Positions 48,323-56,819 of a stretch of DNA of 64,000 bases are shown piece after piece. Made by a program: the position numbers and the translations under genes. The DNA lies in assembly GCF_902726565.1 (NCBI RefSeq), contig NZ_CACVAF010000006.1:186001-250000 (forward strand), given 5' to 3'. Origin of the DNA: Yersinia vastinensis (GTDB lineage Bacteria; Pseudomonadota; Gammaproteobacteria; Enterobacterales; Enterobacteriaceae). Positions within the stretch are counted from its first letter, which is position 1, and every line of letters begins with the position of its first letter. The notes below the pieces were generated by a model. That model made no database searches. It was given only the letters and a program-made list of their open reading frames with translations, and was not told the origin of the DNA.

Positions 48323-49729
48323 ATGACAACGTATTCATTCCCAGCAAACTTTTTATGGGGAGCCGCGGCTTCTGGTCCACAAACCGAAGGTGCGGATAAC
48401 AAGCCATATCGCTCAATTTGGGATAGCTGGCATGCTCATCAGCCAGAACGTTTTTTTCAGGGAATAGGGCCGGAAAAAGTCTGCGAAACTCTGCACAAAT
48501 ATAAAGAAGATGTCGCGTTGATGAAAAAAATTGGTTTTAATTCGTTTCGCACGTCTATTCAGTGGTCGCGCCTTATTGAAGACGTTGAAACCGGTAAACC
48601 CAATGCAGAGGCCGTGCGTTTTTATAACGACTATTTTGACGAGATGATCAATCAGGGCATTGAGCCGATGATCAATCTCTATCATTTCGATATGCCAGAA
48701 GTTTTGCAAAATCGCTACGGTGGGTTTGAATCCAATCATGTCACCGACCTTTTTGCCCTCTTTGCCAAAACGGCATTCACTCTTTTTGGGCATAAGATTA
48801 AATACTGGATAACATTTAATGAACCTATCGTTCCAGTAGAGGGTGGGTATTTGTATGATTTCCATTACCCTTGCAAAAAAGACGGTAAGCTTGCGGCTCA
48901 GGTAGGTTTTAATATCATGTTGGCCCATGCAAAAGCCGTAAAATGCTACCGAGAATTAAATTTGTCGGGCGAAATTGGTGTGGTTCTCAATTTAACGCCA
49001 TCCTACACACGTAGTGATTCGCCAGAAGATAAAAAAGCAGCTTGGTATGCTGACCTCCTGTTTAACCGTAGCTTCCTTGACCCTCTGGTGAAGCATCAGT
49101 TTCCACAAGAACTGTGTGATGTACTGGCAAAGCATCATTGTCTACCTGACGTCAGTCATACGGACGTGACGTTAATTACTGAGTCACGCATCGATTTCTT
49201 GGGCGTTAATTATTATGTACCGCGTCGTGTAAAAGCACGCGAGACAGAATATGCATTAGACTATTTTACGCCTGAGTTTTATTTCGAGAACTATATCGAT
49301 CCAGATGGCCGCTTTAACCCCTATCGCGATAATAATGAAATATTTCCACAGGCTATTTACGATATTGCCACGAATATCCGCGATAACTACGGCAACATAA
49401 AATGGTATCTCGCTGAAATTGGTATTGCGATGGATCTTGAGTCCGAAGGGCCAGTTCAACAAGACGGTATAATTGACGACAGTTTTCGCATTGAACTGAT
49501 GAAAGAACATTTAGTTCAGCTTCATCGTGCTATTACGGCTGGTGCTAATTGCTTTGGTGTGCACCAATGGACGTTTATTGATAACTGGTCGTGGATTAAC
49601 TCCTTTAAGCGCCGTTACGGTTTTTACCGTTTGGATCTTGCAACAGGTCAACGGCAAATTAAACGTAATGGTTTATGGTTTAAAACGTTAGCGCAAAGCA
49701 ATCAATTTTCTTGTGAGGATGACTCATGA
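48323..49729 (+). CDS. GH1 phospho-beta-glycosidase (6-phospho-beta-mannosidase/glucosidase)
   Basis: 468 residues of GH1 barrel: start FPANFLWGAAASGPQTEGA, acid/base Glu167 in ITFNEPIVP, and nucleophile region around Glu365, read as YLAEIGIAM instead of the usual TENG. It should split the phosphorylated disaccharide made by the PTS into hexose and hexose-6-phosphate in the cytoplasm. The C-terminal WTFIDNWSWINSFKRRYG loop keeps the family SxxKRYG-like stretch used for phosphate binding. Good GGAGG ribosome site. Overlaps manA by four bases. Confidence 0.9.
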   Translation: MTTYSFPANFLWGAAASGPQTEGADNKPYRSIWDSWHAHQPERFFQGIGPEKVCETLHKYKEDVALMKKIGFNSFRTSIQWSRLIEDVETGKPNAEAVRFYNDYFDEMINQGIEPMINLYHFDMPEVLQNRYGGFESNHVTDLFALFAKTAFTLFGHKIKYWITFNEPIVPVEGGYLYDFHYPCKKDGKLAAQVGFNIMLAHAKAVKCYRELNLSGEIGVVLNLTPSYTRSDSPEDKKAAWYADLLFNRSFLDPLVKHQFPQELCDVLAKHHCLPDVSHTDVTLITESRIDFLGVNYYVPRRVKARETEYALDYFTPEFYFENYIDPDGRFNPYRDNNEIFPQAIYDIATNIRDNYGNIKWYLAEIGIAMDLESEGPVQQDGIIDDSFRIELMKEHLVQLHRAITAGANCFGVHQWTFIDNWSWINSFKRRYGFYRLDLATGQRQIKRNGLWFKTLAQSNQFSCEDDS

Positions 49730-50898
49730 GCCATGCCAATTTTTATCCGCTGACCAATGTTGTGAAAAACTACCCATGGGGTAGCCATACTGCACTGAAT
49801 ACATTTTTTCATGTTTTAAATCCAGATAATCAGCCGCAGGCAGAGTTATGGATGGGTGTGCATCCCGCCGGTTCGTCAAGTGTTATTGAAAAGGGAACGC
49901 CTTTACTGCTTTCGGATTTCATTGCGCAGAACAAGCCTGCCATGTTGGGAGCTACTGTTTCTCAGCGTTTCGATAACTTACCGTTTCTTTTGAAAATTCT
50001 TAGTGCAGAGACGGCATTGTCGATTCAGGTTCATCCTACTAAAACTCAAGCAGAAGCGGGTTTTTTACGTCAGAAGCAAAGCGGGGCAGCTGATTATAAC
50101 GATGAAAACCATAAGCCGGAGTTGGTCTACGCTATTACCGACTTTATGGCGATGAATGGTTTTCGCGAGATTGCTGACATCATAAATAACTTCAAATTGT
50201 TAGCGACTCCAACACTGGACAGCGCAGTGAGTTCTCTACAGCAATGCCCAAACTCTGAAGGATTAAAAAGGTTCTTTATCGCCCTGATGCAGATGTCTCT
50301 GACGGTTAAAGAGCAGGTATTACATCTGTTGGTCAATGCATCCCAGAGATTATATGGTGAAGAACTCTCTGCGTTTATTCAGCGCTTTCATAAAAATTAC
50401 CCAAATGATATTGGCATTCTCGCGCCACTCATTCTTAATTGCATCACACTGAAACCTGGCGAAGCTATGTTTTTGCATCCCGGCACACTACATGCTTATG
50501 TCCAAGGTACTGCCATTGAAGTGATGGCCAGTTCAGATAATGTACTTCGCGCGGGATTAACGGGTAAAAACATTAATTTGACTGAACTGGTTCATTGCAC
50601 ATCGTTTGAACCTACTCGGTTTGAATCGTTATTAATGGCACCCCATTGGGAGAGTGAGCAGGCGAGTTATCCGATTCCAGTGGATGATTTTCGTTTCAGT
50701 ATTTTTAACGAAGTCAATAATCACCCCGTGAGTATTAGCAGCGGTGAGATTTTATTAGTCATAAGTGGTAATGCCTTGCTAAGACATTGTGATGGAGAAA
50801 TATTGACAGTTCAAACCGGCCAATCAGTATTTATCCCGGCATCAGCAGGTAGTTACTCTCTCACAACTTCCGGCCGCTTGTGCCGGGTTTTCTGTTAA
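49726..50898 (+). CDS. manA: Mannose-6-phosphate isomerase, class I
   Basis: 390 residues of type I phosphomannose isomerase: KNYPWGSHTALN, zinc ligands in SIQVHPTK (Gln/His), NHKPEL (Glu) and the catalytic FLHPGTLHAYVQGTAIEVMASSD region. It turns mannose-6-phosphate into fructose-6-phosphate. The ATG overlaps the GH1 stop, so the two are coupled; a pathway-dedicated copy, likely in addition to a housekeeping manA elsewhere. It is the strongest pointer to mannose as a product of this cluster. Confidence 0.93.
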   Translation: MSHANFYPLTNVVKNYPWGSHTALNTFFHVLNPDNQPQAELWMGVHPAGSSSVIEKGTPLLLSDFIAQNKPAMLGATVSQRFDNLPFLLKILSAETALSIQVHPTKTQAEAGFLRQKQSGAADYNDENHKPELVYAITDFMAMNGFREIADIINNFKLLATPTLDSAVSSLQQCPNSEGLKRFFIALMQMSLTVKEQVLHLLVNASQRLYGEELSAFIQRFHKNYPNDIGILAPLILNCITLKPGEAMFLHPGTLHAYVQGTAIEVMASSDNVLRAGLTGKNINLTELVHCTSFEPTRFESLLMAPHWESEQASYPIPVDDFRFSIFNEVNNHPVSISSGEILLVISGNALLRHCDGEILTVQTGQSVFIPASAGSYSLTTSGRLCRVFC

Positions 50899-50915
50899 TC
50901 AATTCATTTCTATTT

Positions 50916-50945
50916 AACCCCACAATTTTACGATTGTGGGGTTTT
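50916..50945 (+). terminator. Terminator closing the mannan cluster
   Basis: 11-bp stem AACCCCACAAT / ATTGTGGGGTT followed by TT and a mixed tail, 18 bp after manA. Ends the plus arm. Confidence 0.85.
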
Positions 50946-50985
50946 ACTCGTTGATTTAGTATCTTATACCGTCAATGATGTTCGT

Positions 50986-51054
50986 ATGTCAGGAAATTAA
51001 ACTATATTATTCCCCTATGTCAGGAATATTCTTACTTGCCCTGTCAGAATATTC
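50986..51054. repeat. Three TGTCAG direct repeats before the TPR gene
   Basis: ATGTCAGGAA (50986), ATGTCAGGAATATTC (51017) and TGTCAGAATATTC (51042); the last two include the palindrome GAATATTC. They lie in the 340-bp gap before the exported TPR protein and may be regulator sites. Otherwise the gap is AT-rich with no gene. Confidence 0.5.
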
Positions 51055-51238
51055 ATACAAATTTGTTTTTAACGAATTAATAACAACGATTTTATTTTTC
51101 AATATGATTGAATATAGGTCGGGGAGAGACTTAACATCTCGCTATTACTGAATTAGTTTGCCTGCAATCTAAAAGTAGATAATATCACTCAACATAATAT
51201 TTATTGGTTTTTTTATCTTACTAGGATGAATTTTTTAC

Positions 51239-52417
51239 ATGAACAGGATCATCAAACTTGGCATCATTTCGTTGCTTACACTCTCCTTTTTTCCAGCCTA
51301 TGCGCAGAATATCAATATTGATGTTTTGAGTGCGACAGTAAAAGATCAAAAAATTTCGGACGCCAACATCTTATTACAACGCAATGGCGGACAGACACTC
51401 ACTGCGACAACTCATTCGAGTGGTAGTGCGCAGATCAATAGTGCTTCTGCGGACGATGGCGAAAATATACTTATCATTAAAAAAGAAGGCTACTCAACGT
51501 TGGTGGTTAAATGCCCTTGCGATGGCATGTCATACGCGCTGAGCCCCGTAATGAAAGGATTAGACAGCATTCGCGTTGTGCTGACATGGGGGGAGACGCC
51601 AAGTGACCTTGACTCGCATATGGTTTATCCCGGTAATCACATTTATTTCGACCACAAAATAGGTGAAGACGGTAATCTTGATGTTGATGATACCGACAGT
51701 TTTGGCCCTGAAACGGTGACATTAAGCAAAAAACGATATGGTGAGGATTATATCTATGCCGTTCATGACTACAGCGATAAAGATGACAGTGAGACCACAA
51801 ATCTTTCCAGTAGCCAGGCGAAAGTCTTTGTCTATATTGGTGAGTCATTAGTGCGAACCTACTATGTGCCAACAGGCAAAGTGGGCAATTTATGGACTGT
51901 TTTCAAAATAAATAAAACCGGTGAAATTGAAGATATTAATAACTTTGCCGGTATGACACTTCAGGCGTCAGATATCGCTAATCAGCTACAACCCCTACTG
52001 AGTAATAGTGCTGTTGTTTCTCACTCATCACTTAGCCCCACAACAATTGAACAGGTTAAGAATTTGAATTTGCAGGGTGAGAAAGCTTATCAGGATAAAG
52101 ATTTAGAATTAGCGATTTCGCTTTTTACTCAGGCAATCAATATTGATGCCGAAAACGGTAAAGCATACGGTAATCTGGGGCTGGTTTATCAGAAAGCGGG
52201 GCGAACAGCGGAGGCTATTTGGGCTAATCGTAAAGCTATTGCATTAGCCAGTGGGCCAAAGGCTGCCACAATTCGTGCAGGAGCTAATTACAATATTGCA
52301 CGTATCTATGAAGCTGCGGGTCAAAACTCAGATGCTTTACGCTATTATCAATTGGCAAAAGAGCAGAAAAATAACCCTGTTTATGACACAGCAATAGAAC
52401 GTATTCAGAATAAATAA
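51239..52417 (+). CDS. Exported protein with DUF2135 (YfaP-like) and TPR domains
   Basis: 392 residues. Signal peptide to about residue 22 (LSFFPAYA). Residues ~25-95 resemble a carboxypeptidase-regulatory fold; ~108-225 contain a DUF2135-type region with LTWGETPSDLDSHMVYPG; ~270-390 are tetratricopeptide repeats (GEKAYQDKDLELAISLFTQA and two more). Such proteins are periplasmic or surface scaffolds of unknown job. AGGATG ribosome site. Monocistronic, with a terminator behind it. Confidence 0.8.
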   Translation: MNRIIKLGIISLLTLSFFPAYAQNINIDVLSATVKDQKISDANILLQRNGGQTLTATTHSSGSAQINSASADDGENILIIKKEGYSTLVVKCPCDGMSYALSPVMKGLDSIRVVLTWGETPSDLDSHMVYPGNHIYFDHKIGEDGNLDVDDTDSFGPETVTLSKKRYGEDYIYAVHDYSDKDDSETTNLSSSQAKVFVYIGESLVRTYYVPTGKVGNLWTVFKINKTGEIEDINNFAGMTLQASDIANQLQPLLSNSAVVSHSSLSPTTIEQVKNLNLQGEKAYQDKDLELAISLFTQAINIDAENGKAYGNLGLVYQKAGRTAEAIWANRKAIALASGPKAATIRAGANYNIARIYEAAGQNSDALRYYQLAKEQKNNPVYDTAIERIQNK

Positions 52418-52435
52418 GCGCTAGCCTGTCATTAA

Positions 52436-52466
52436 AAAAGTCCCACTGAAATTCAGTGGGACTTTT
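52436..52466. terminator. Bidirectional terminator
   Basis: Near-perfect 15-bp stem AAAAGTCCCACTGAA / TTCAGTGGGACTTTT around one central base. A and T tails on both sides suit the convergent TPR gene and the small exported protein gene. Confidence 0.88.
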
Positions 52467-52472
52467 CACGTA

Positions 52473-52628
52473 TTAGTTTTTCGCAGTCTGGCCAGCAGTA
52501 TTGGTATTTTGGCCTTGGCTTATAGAGTAAGTACCTTGATAGCTGTCATGGTCACCGATATTTGCCATTGAAATTGTTGGGGCTAACATTGCTGCGATCA
52601 GGGTCAGTGCTGCGATAGTTGTTTTCAT
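52473..52628 (-). CDS. Small exported protein, 51 residues, unknown function
   Basis: From the ATG at 52628 with AGAGAATT upstream. Signal peptide TTIAALTLIAAMLAPTISMA, leaving a mature peptide of about 29 residues rich in Ser, Gln, Asn, Gly and Thr. No known family recognised. It shares a bidirectional terminator with the TPR gene. The signal peptide and clean terminator make it a likely real gene. Confidence 0.7.
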   Translation of the reverse strand: MKTTIAALTLIAAMLAPTISMANIGDHDSYQGTYSISQGQNTNTAGQTAKN

Positions 52629-52867
52629 GATAAATTCTCTTCTGTTTTTTATGGGAAAGCAGGTTGCTTTCGATAGAAGAAATGTTACTCCGATCACATA
52701 ATTTGGATATCAAAGAGAATTGCTGATGTTGTTCAAAAAATATGAACGATTTTTCCGGTATACAAAGTCGCGAATATCATCCACCTGATTAGCCCATTAC
52801 TCTGATACGTGGCAGAATATAAAAAAATAATGACAGCTTTTTCACCTGAGATGACAGATACCTAAAT

Positions 52868-54640
52868 ATGGATCGCTCCCGTTTACTGAAGTTCCTGCTG
52901 CCTTATCTGTGGCCCCAAAATAACCCCAAACTACGCTACTACTTGATTGCTGCTGTTATCTTTATGGTGGCATCTAAAGTCAGCACCACACTGGTTCCAC
53001 TCGCCTATAGGGCAATGGTTGATGCATTAAGCAGTGAAAGTGCCAAGATGCTGGCGATTCCAATTGGCTTTATCGTTGCTTATGGGGTCGCGAGAATTAG
53101 TGCCTCTTTATTTGAAGAATTACGTAACGTCATGTTTATCCATATTAGCCAGAATGCAACTCGGCTACTTGGGCTACGGGTATTTAAGCAATTACATGAA
53201 CTTAGTTTACGTTTTCATCTAGACCGGCAAACAGGGGGGTTATCTTTATCTATTGAACGCGGAACACAAGCTGTTGCGACGGTACTTTCGCGTTTGCTGT
53301 TCTCTATTTTTCCTATTTTATTTGAGATAACACTGGTCTCTTTGATCATGTGGCATCTATTAGATGGCTGGTTTGCGGTTGCTATTCTTGTCACTGTTGC
53401 CTGTTACATCTTATTTACTGTTATAGCCGTTAGTTGGCGAACCCGCTTTCGGCGAGAATTGAACCAAGCTAATGCGGATGCCAACACCAAATCTATCGAC
53501 AGCCTGATAAATTATGAAACAGTAAAATATTTTGGCAATGAAGAGTTTGAGGCCCAACGTTTTAATACGTCACGGCAACTTTATGAATATGCCGCGATAA
53601 AAAATCAGTTCAGTTTTACGGCGTTAAGTCTGGGACAGACTGCCATTATATCAATAGGGCTGGTTGTCATGATGGCCATGGCAGCGAAAGGCATTACGCA
53701 AGGCCATATGACTATCGGCGATTTCGTACTGGTCAATGCCTATCTTCTTCAGTTATATCAGCCACTCAATTTCTTTGGATTTATTTACTCGGAGATCAGA
53801 CAGGCATTAATTGATATGGAGAACATGCTTGATTTGTTGATGGTGAAAAAAGAGATTACTGATCGTCCTAATGCTCCGGCTTTGCATCTTACAAAAGGTG
53901 AAGTGCGTTTTGATTCAGTCAGTTTTGGCTATGATCCACGTAGACCTATTTTGAAGAAAGTGAGTTTCACTATCCCTGAGGGCAAAACTGTGGCGGTGGT
54001 TGGAGCTTCGGGCGCAGGTAAGTCAACACTCGGTCGTTTGCTATTTCGTTTTTATGATGTGACCGATGGTGCGATTTATATTGATGACCAAGATATTCGC
54101 AATGTTACCCAAGCGAGTTTGCGTGAAGCCATTGGTATTGTGCCCCAAGATACGGTGCTATTTAATGACACGCTGCGTTATAACATCGCTTATGGTAGAA
54201 CTACTTCCAGTTTTGAAGAGATAGAACGAGCCGCAAAACTTGCTCACATTCATGACTTTATCGTTAGCCTACCCGATGGATATGATACCCGAGTGGGGGA
54301 ACGCGGACTTAAGCTATCCGGTGGTGAGAAACAGCGGGTGGCGATTGCGCGTACAATCCTTAAAAATCCAGCGATTTTGATTTTTGATGAAGCAACCAGC
54401 GCATTGGATACCCACACTGAACGCGAGATTCAGGCTCACTTGCGCGACGTTAGCCGTGACCACACCACGTTAGTTATCGCTCACCGTTTATCCACCATCA
54501 TTGACGCAGATGAAATCATTGTGATGGAGGCCGGTGAAATTGTTGAACGTGGGCGGCACGAGACGTTGTTGCTTAACAATGGCCAATATTCAGCCATGTG
54601 GCAAAATCAATATCATGAAGAGGAAGAACTCGCTTTGTGA
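52868..54640 (+). CDS. ABC exporter of the Atm1/HMT1 type (fused permease-ATPase)
   Basis: 590 residues: N-terminal six-segment exporter domain (to ~330) and ATPase: Walker A VGASGAGKST, Q-loop VPQDTVLF, signature LSGGEKQRVAIARTIL, Walker B ILIFDEATSALD, H-loop IAHRLST. The N-terminal block with SLSIERGTQAV fits the ABCB7/Atm1 class, which exports glutathione-sulfur compounds or glutathione-metal complexes. Probably works as a homodimer in the inner membrane. Single gene. Confidence 0.88.
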   Translation: MDRSRLLKFLLPYLWPQNNPKLRYYLIAAVIFMVASKVSTTLVPLAYRAMVDALSSESAKMLAIPIGFIVAYGVARISASLFEELRNVMFIHISQNATRLLGLRVFKQLHELSLRFHLDRQTGGLSLSIERGTQAVATVLSRLLFSIFPILFEITLVSLIMWHLLDGWFAVAILVTVACYILFTVIAVSWRTRFRRELNQANADANTKSIDSLINYETVKYFGNEEFEAQRFNTSRQLYEYAAIKNQFSFTALSLGQTAIISIGLVVMMAMAAKGITQGHMTIGDFVLVNAYLLQLYQPLNFFGFIYSEIRQALIDMENMLDLLMVKKEITDRPNAPALHLTKGEVRFDSVSFGYDPRRPILKKVSFTIPEGKTVAVVGASGAGKSTLGRLLFRFYDVTDGAIYIDDQDIRNVTQASLREAIGIVPQDTVLFNDTLRYNIAYGRTTSSFEEIERAAKLAHIHDFIVSLPDGYDTRVGERGLKLSGGEKQRVAIARTILKNPAILIFDEATSALDTHTEREIQAHLRDVSRDHTTLVIAHRLSTIIDADEIIVMEAGEIVERGRHETLLLNNGQYSAMWQNQYHEEEELAL

Positions 54641-54680
54641 TGACGGTTATAGGCATTTAAGGCGGCACGATTCGGCCGCC

Positions 54681-54755
54681 TTAGGCACCAGTAAAGTGAG
54701 TATACGCAAATACAGCCAGAGCTATGGCAATCATAATCATCGTTGTTTTTCGCAT
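54681..54755 (-). CDS. Putative 24-residue single-span membrane protein
   Basis: ATG at 54755, GGAACTGAA upstream, ending at TAA 54681. The residues are MRKTT, then a fully hydrophobic run (MIMIAIALAVFAY) and a short THFTGA tail: the pattern of small inner-membrane proteins. It lies in the 364-bp gap after the ABC exporter. No homologue recognised; it may be chance. Confidence 0.45.
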   Translation of the reverse strand: MRKTTMIMIAIALAVFAYTHFTGA

Positions 54756-55004
54756 TTCAGTTCCGTTCTAGTCATAGATTGTTGGTGGTCGGTGGGATAC
54801 CCAAGAAGATAACGGAAAATCAGTGAAAAAACAGCGATCCGCTACAAAATACCCAAGCTCAGTTTAAATCCAATTAAACCAATCAAAGCACCAATCTTGG
54901 GATTTTAGCGGTGTGCAATCTTTTTAAATTGATCATGGTCACGGTTTTAATATAATTATTTGTGTTAAATTTGACCACGTGCTAGGCCGCATAAGGGGGT
55001 TATC
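54756..55004. other. Intergenic remainder before the 64-residue gene
   Basis: AT-rich, with a distant CCCAAG...CTTGGG repeat and no convincing ORF. Probably the promoter region of the following small gene and the 3' or 5' region of the minus-strand peptide. Confidence 0.4.
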
Positions 55005-55199
55005 ATGTCAGCACTTGAGAAGCTTGTTTCCACATATTGCCATACCAGCCTGGACTTTGTGGCATCCACGGTTGCATTTATGGAAAACCAAAAAAAGAAA
55101 ATTAATGTTGGTGAGATTGAAGCAAAACTTTCGCCTGAGGAATGCAGTTTTTTCCGTGAAAGGTTAGCGCATTACAGAGATATTTATCGCCCTTTGTAA
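55005..55199 (+). CDS. Small hypothetical protein, 64 residues
   Basis: Strong AAGGGGG ribosome site nine bases before the ATG. A soluble, mixed-charge helical protein (EKLVSTYCHT..., CSFFRERLAHYRDIYRPL). No signal peptide or membrane segment. Not recognised as a known family. Followed by a palindrome. Confidence 0.65.
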   Translation: MSALEKLVSTYCHTSLDFVASTVAFMENQKKKINVGEIEAKLSPEECSFFRERLAHYRDIYRPL

Positions 55200-55223
55200 T
55201 TGCATTGCGTTCGATACATCAGC

Positions 55224-55257
55224 CATGAATAGGCCGCCTGAGGGCGGCTTATTCATG
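55224..55257. repeat. 15-bp palindrome after the 64-residue gene
   Basis: CATGAATAGGCCGCC / GGCGGCTTATTCATG around a TGAG loop, with one G-U pair. No T-run follows on either strand in the right position, so it is a stem-loop between convergent genes rather than a textbook terminator. Confidence 0.6.
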
Positions 55258-55275
55258 AAAAAAAGACAAAAATGT

Positions 55276-55707
55276 TCAAGATTTTTGAGTCGCAAGAATC
55301 ACGCTTGATGCTTTAAATAGCGCAGTGACTTCACTTCCGACAGATAAAGCCATCTCTGTCAGACTTTCATTAGTAATCACTGAAATAAGCTCTAACCCAT
55401 TAGCGGTAACGACATGAACCGTTGAGTTTACGGCCCCTTTAGTGACGGTTTGAACTTTGCCGGTAAATTGGTTGCGAGCAGAAAAATTCAAACCGCAATC
55501 CAGCGACGCTAAAATAACCCAAGGTGCCTTGATCAAGGCAATTGCAGGTTTACCTACAGCCAAACCTAATGCTTTACAGCTGGTTTTGGTTATTATGGTG
55601 GTTAGCTTTTCTCCTCCTTCTAAAGAGAGAGCGACCTCATCATTGACCGAGCCTTCAATAATGGAATGTACTGTTCCAGCTAACTGATTTCGTGCGGAGA
55701 TAGACAT
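55276..55707 (-). CDS. Double-Mop molybdate/tungstate-binding protein (molbindin)
   Basis: 143 residues made of two Mop (TOBE) domains of about 69 residues in tandem, each starting SARNQLAGTV / SARNQFTGKV and ending in the VxALIKAPWVILA / VTALFKASSVILA type stretch. Such cytoplasmic proteins store or buffer molybdate. No transporter or ModE neighbour is seen, so it acts alone. Confidence 0.88.
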   Translation of the reverse strand: MSISARNQLAGTVHSIIEGSVNDEVALSLEGGEKLTTIITKTSCKALGLAVGKPAIALIKAPWVILASLDCGLNFSARNQFTGKVQTVTKGAVNSTVHVVTANGLELISVITNESLTEMALSVGSEVTALFKASSVILATQKS

Positions 55708-55951
55708 CGTGTTTCCTCATCGTCATGCCAGATTGAAGTGAGGCCGTAGGGCTTTCACTCGACACTTCATTTGACCAAATGCGCCGATGGGAGTACAGGC
55801 ATGACACCCTTGAAGTGGATAAAAGTATGTACATGTGCTGATGGTCACAATCTTGCCCCTATTTTTTGCTGAACTCTCGCGCTACTTGCTCATAAAGCAT
55901 GCAATTCAACTAAGGTTAATATTAGGCAATGCACTGACTGTGGAGCCTGTT

Positions 55952-56596
55952 ATGTACCAGAAAATTAATGGCAGCGAATACCGACGTATCTTTATCGTCG
56001 GAGATATTCATGGTTGTTATAAAAAACTGATGAATGCTTTAGACAGTGTGCAATTTGAGCGAGCGTCAGATCTTGTCGTTTCAGTCGGAGATCTTGCCGA
56101 CCGTGGCGCGCAGAATATTGAATGCTATGAGCTGCTCAACGCCTATTGGTTCCGCGCAGTTCGCGGAAATCATGAGCAAATGGCCCTTGATGTGCTAGCA
56201 GGTGGAGAACCGGATACTTGGATTGCAAATGGCGGGCGGTGGTTTTTCTTATTGGAGGAGAGCCAGAAACATCAGGCAGAGCGCTTGATTAAACGGGCGG
56301 AAGAATTGCCATTAGTGATCGAAGTAAATACTGACAGTGGGAAATATGTTATTGCTCATGCAGATTACCCCGCTGATGAATATGTTTACGGTAAACCAGT
56401 TAGCGAACAATTAGTTGTATGGAACCGTAAGCGCTTGAATGCGGCGATGAAAGGGGAGAGCCAGGAAATTGTGGGGGCGGATAAGTTTATTTTTGGTCAT
56501 ACGCCTCTGGTCACACCATCACTATTTAAAAATCAGCTCTATATTGACACTGGGGCTGTATTTGGTAACACACTGACCCTAATTCAAATTCAGTGA
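55952..56596 (+). CDS. pphA: Serine/threonine protein phosphatase (PphA/PphB family)
   Basis: 214 residues from the ATG at 55952 (GTGGAG upstream); the earlier in-frame start adds 39 unlikely residues. PPP-family motifs: GDIHGCYKKLM, SVGDLADRGAQ, RGNHEQMA and C-terminal HTPLVTPSLF. Like E. coli PphA and PphB; the symbol is by similarity, and PphB cannot be excluded. It dephosphorylates phospho-Ser/Thr or Tyr targets. Confidence 0.85.
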   Translation: MYQKINGSEYRRIFIVGDIHGCYKKLMNALDSVQFERASDLVVSVGDLADRGAQNIECYELLNAYWFRAVRGNHEQMALDVLAGGEPDTWIANGGRWFFLLEESQKHQAERLIKRAEELPLVIEVNTDSGKYVIAHADYPADEYVYGKPVSEQLVVWNRKRLNAAMKGESQEIVGADKFIFGHTPLVTPSLFKNQLYIDTGAVFGNTLTLIQIQ

Positions 56597-56778
56597 ATAG
56601 GGCTGTTGTCATCCATGAGTTGATTTCTGCAATAAAGGTATTGCTTTAACTTAACACCTTCACTTTTCGATATTAAATCTGTGACGGGAAGCCTGTATGT
56701 TATTTTTCGCTGTTAACAGTGACGGCCATTATTACCTCAATGAGTTTGTATAGGATTAGCCCATTTTCTCTGTTTTGA

Positions 56779-56818
56779 TGATACGACACATCTTGTGATG
56801 TGAGCAGAGGTCGTATCA
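56779..56818. repeat. Hairpin after the acyltransferase gene
   Basis: 9-bp inverted repeat TGATACGAC / GTCGTATCA, with a shorter repeat inside, directly after the stop of the minus-strand acyltransferase. No T-run, so a weak terminator at best. Confidence 0.5.
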
Positions 56819-56819
56819 A

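Noticed and set aside
54840-54960. Short hydrophobic reading on the minus strand (TTG start, 14 residues)
   Set aside because: Too short, with rare start and no ribosome site.
55224-55257. Palindrome considered as terminator of mop or the 64-residue gene
   Set aside because: No T-run follows it in either direction; listed as a repeat.
56597-56819. Search for SdsR (RyeB), which neighbours pphA in E. coli
   Set aside because: No matching sequence or terminator with T-run was seen.
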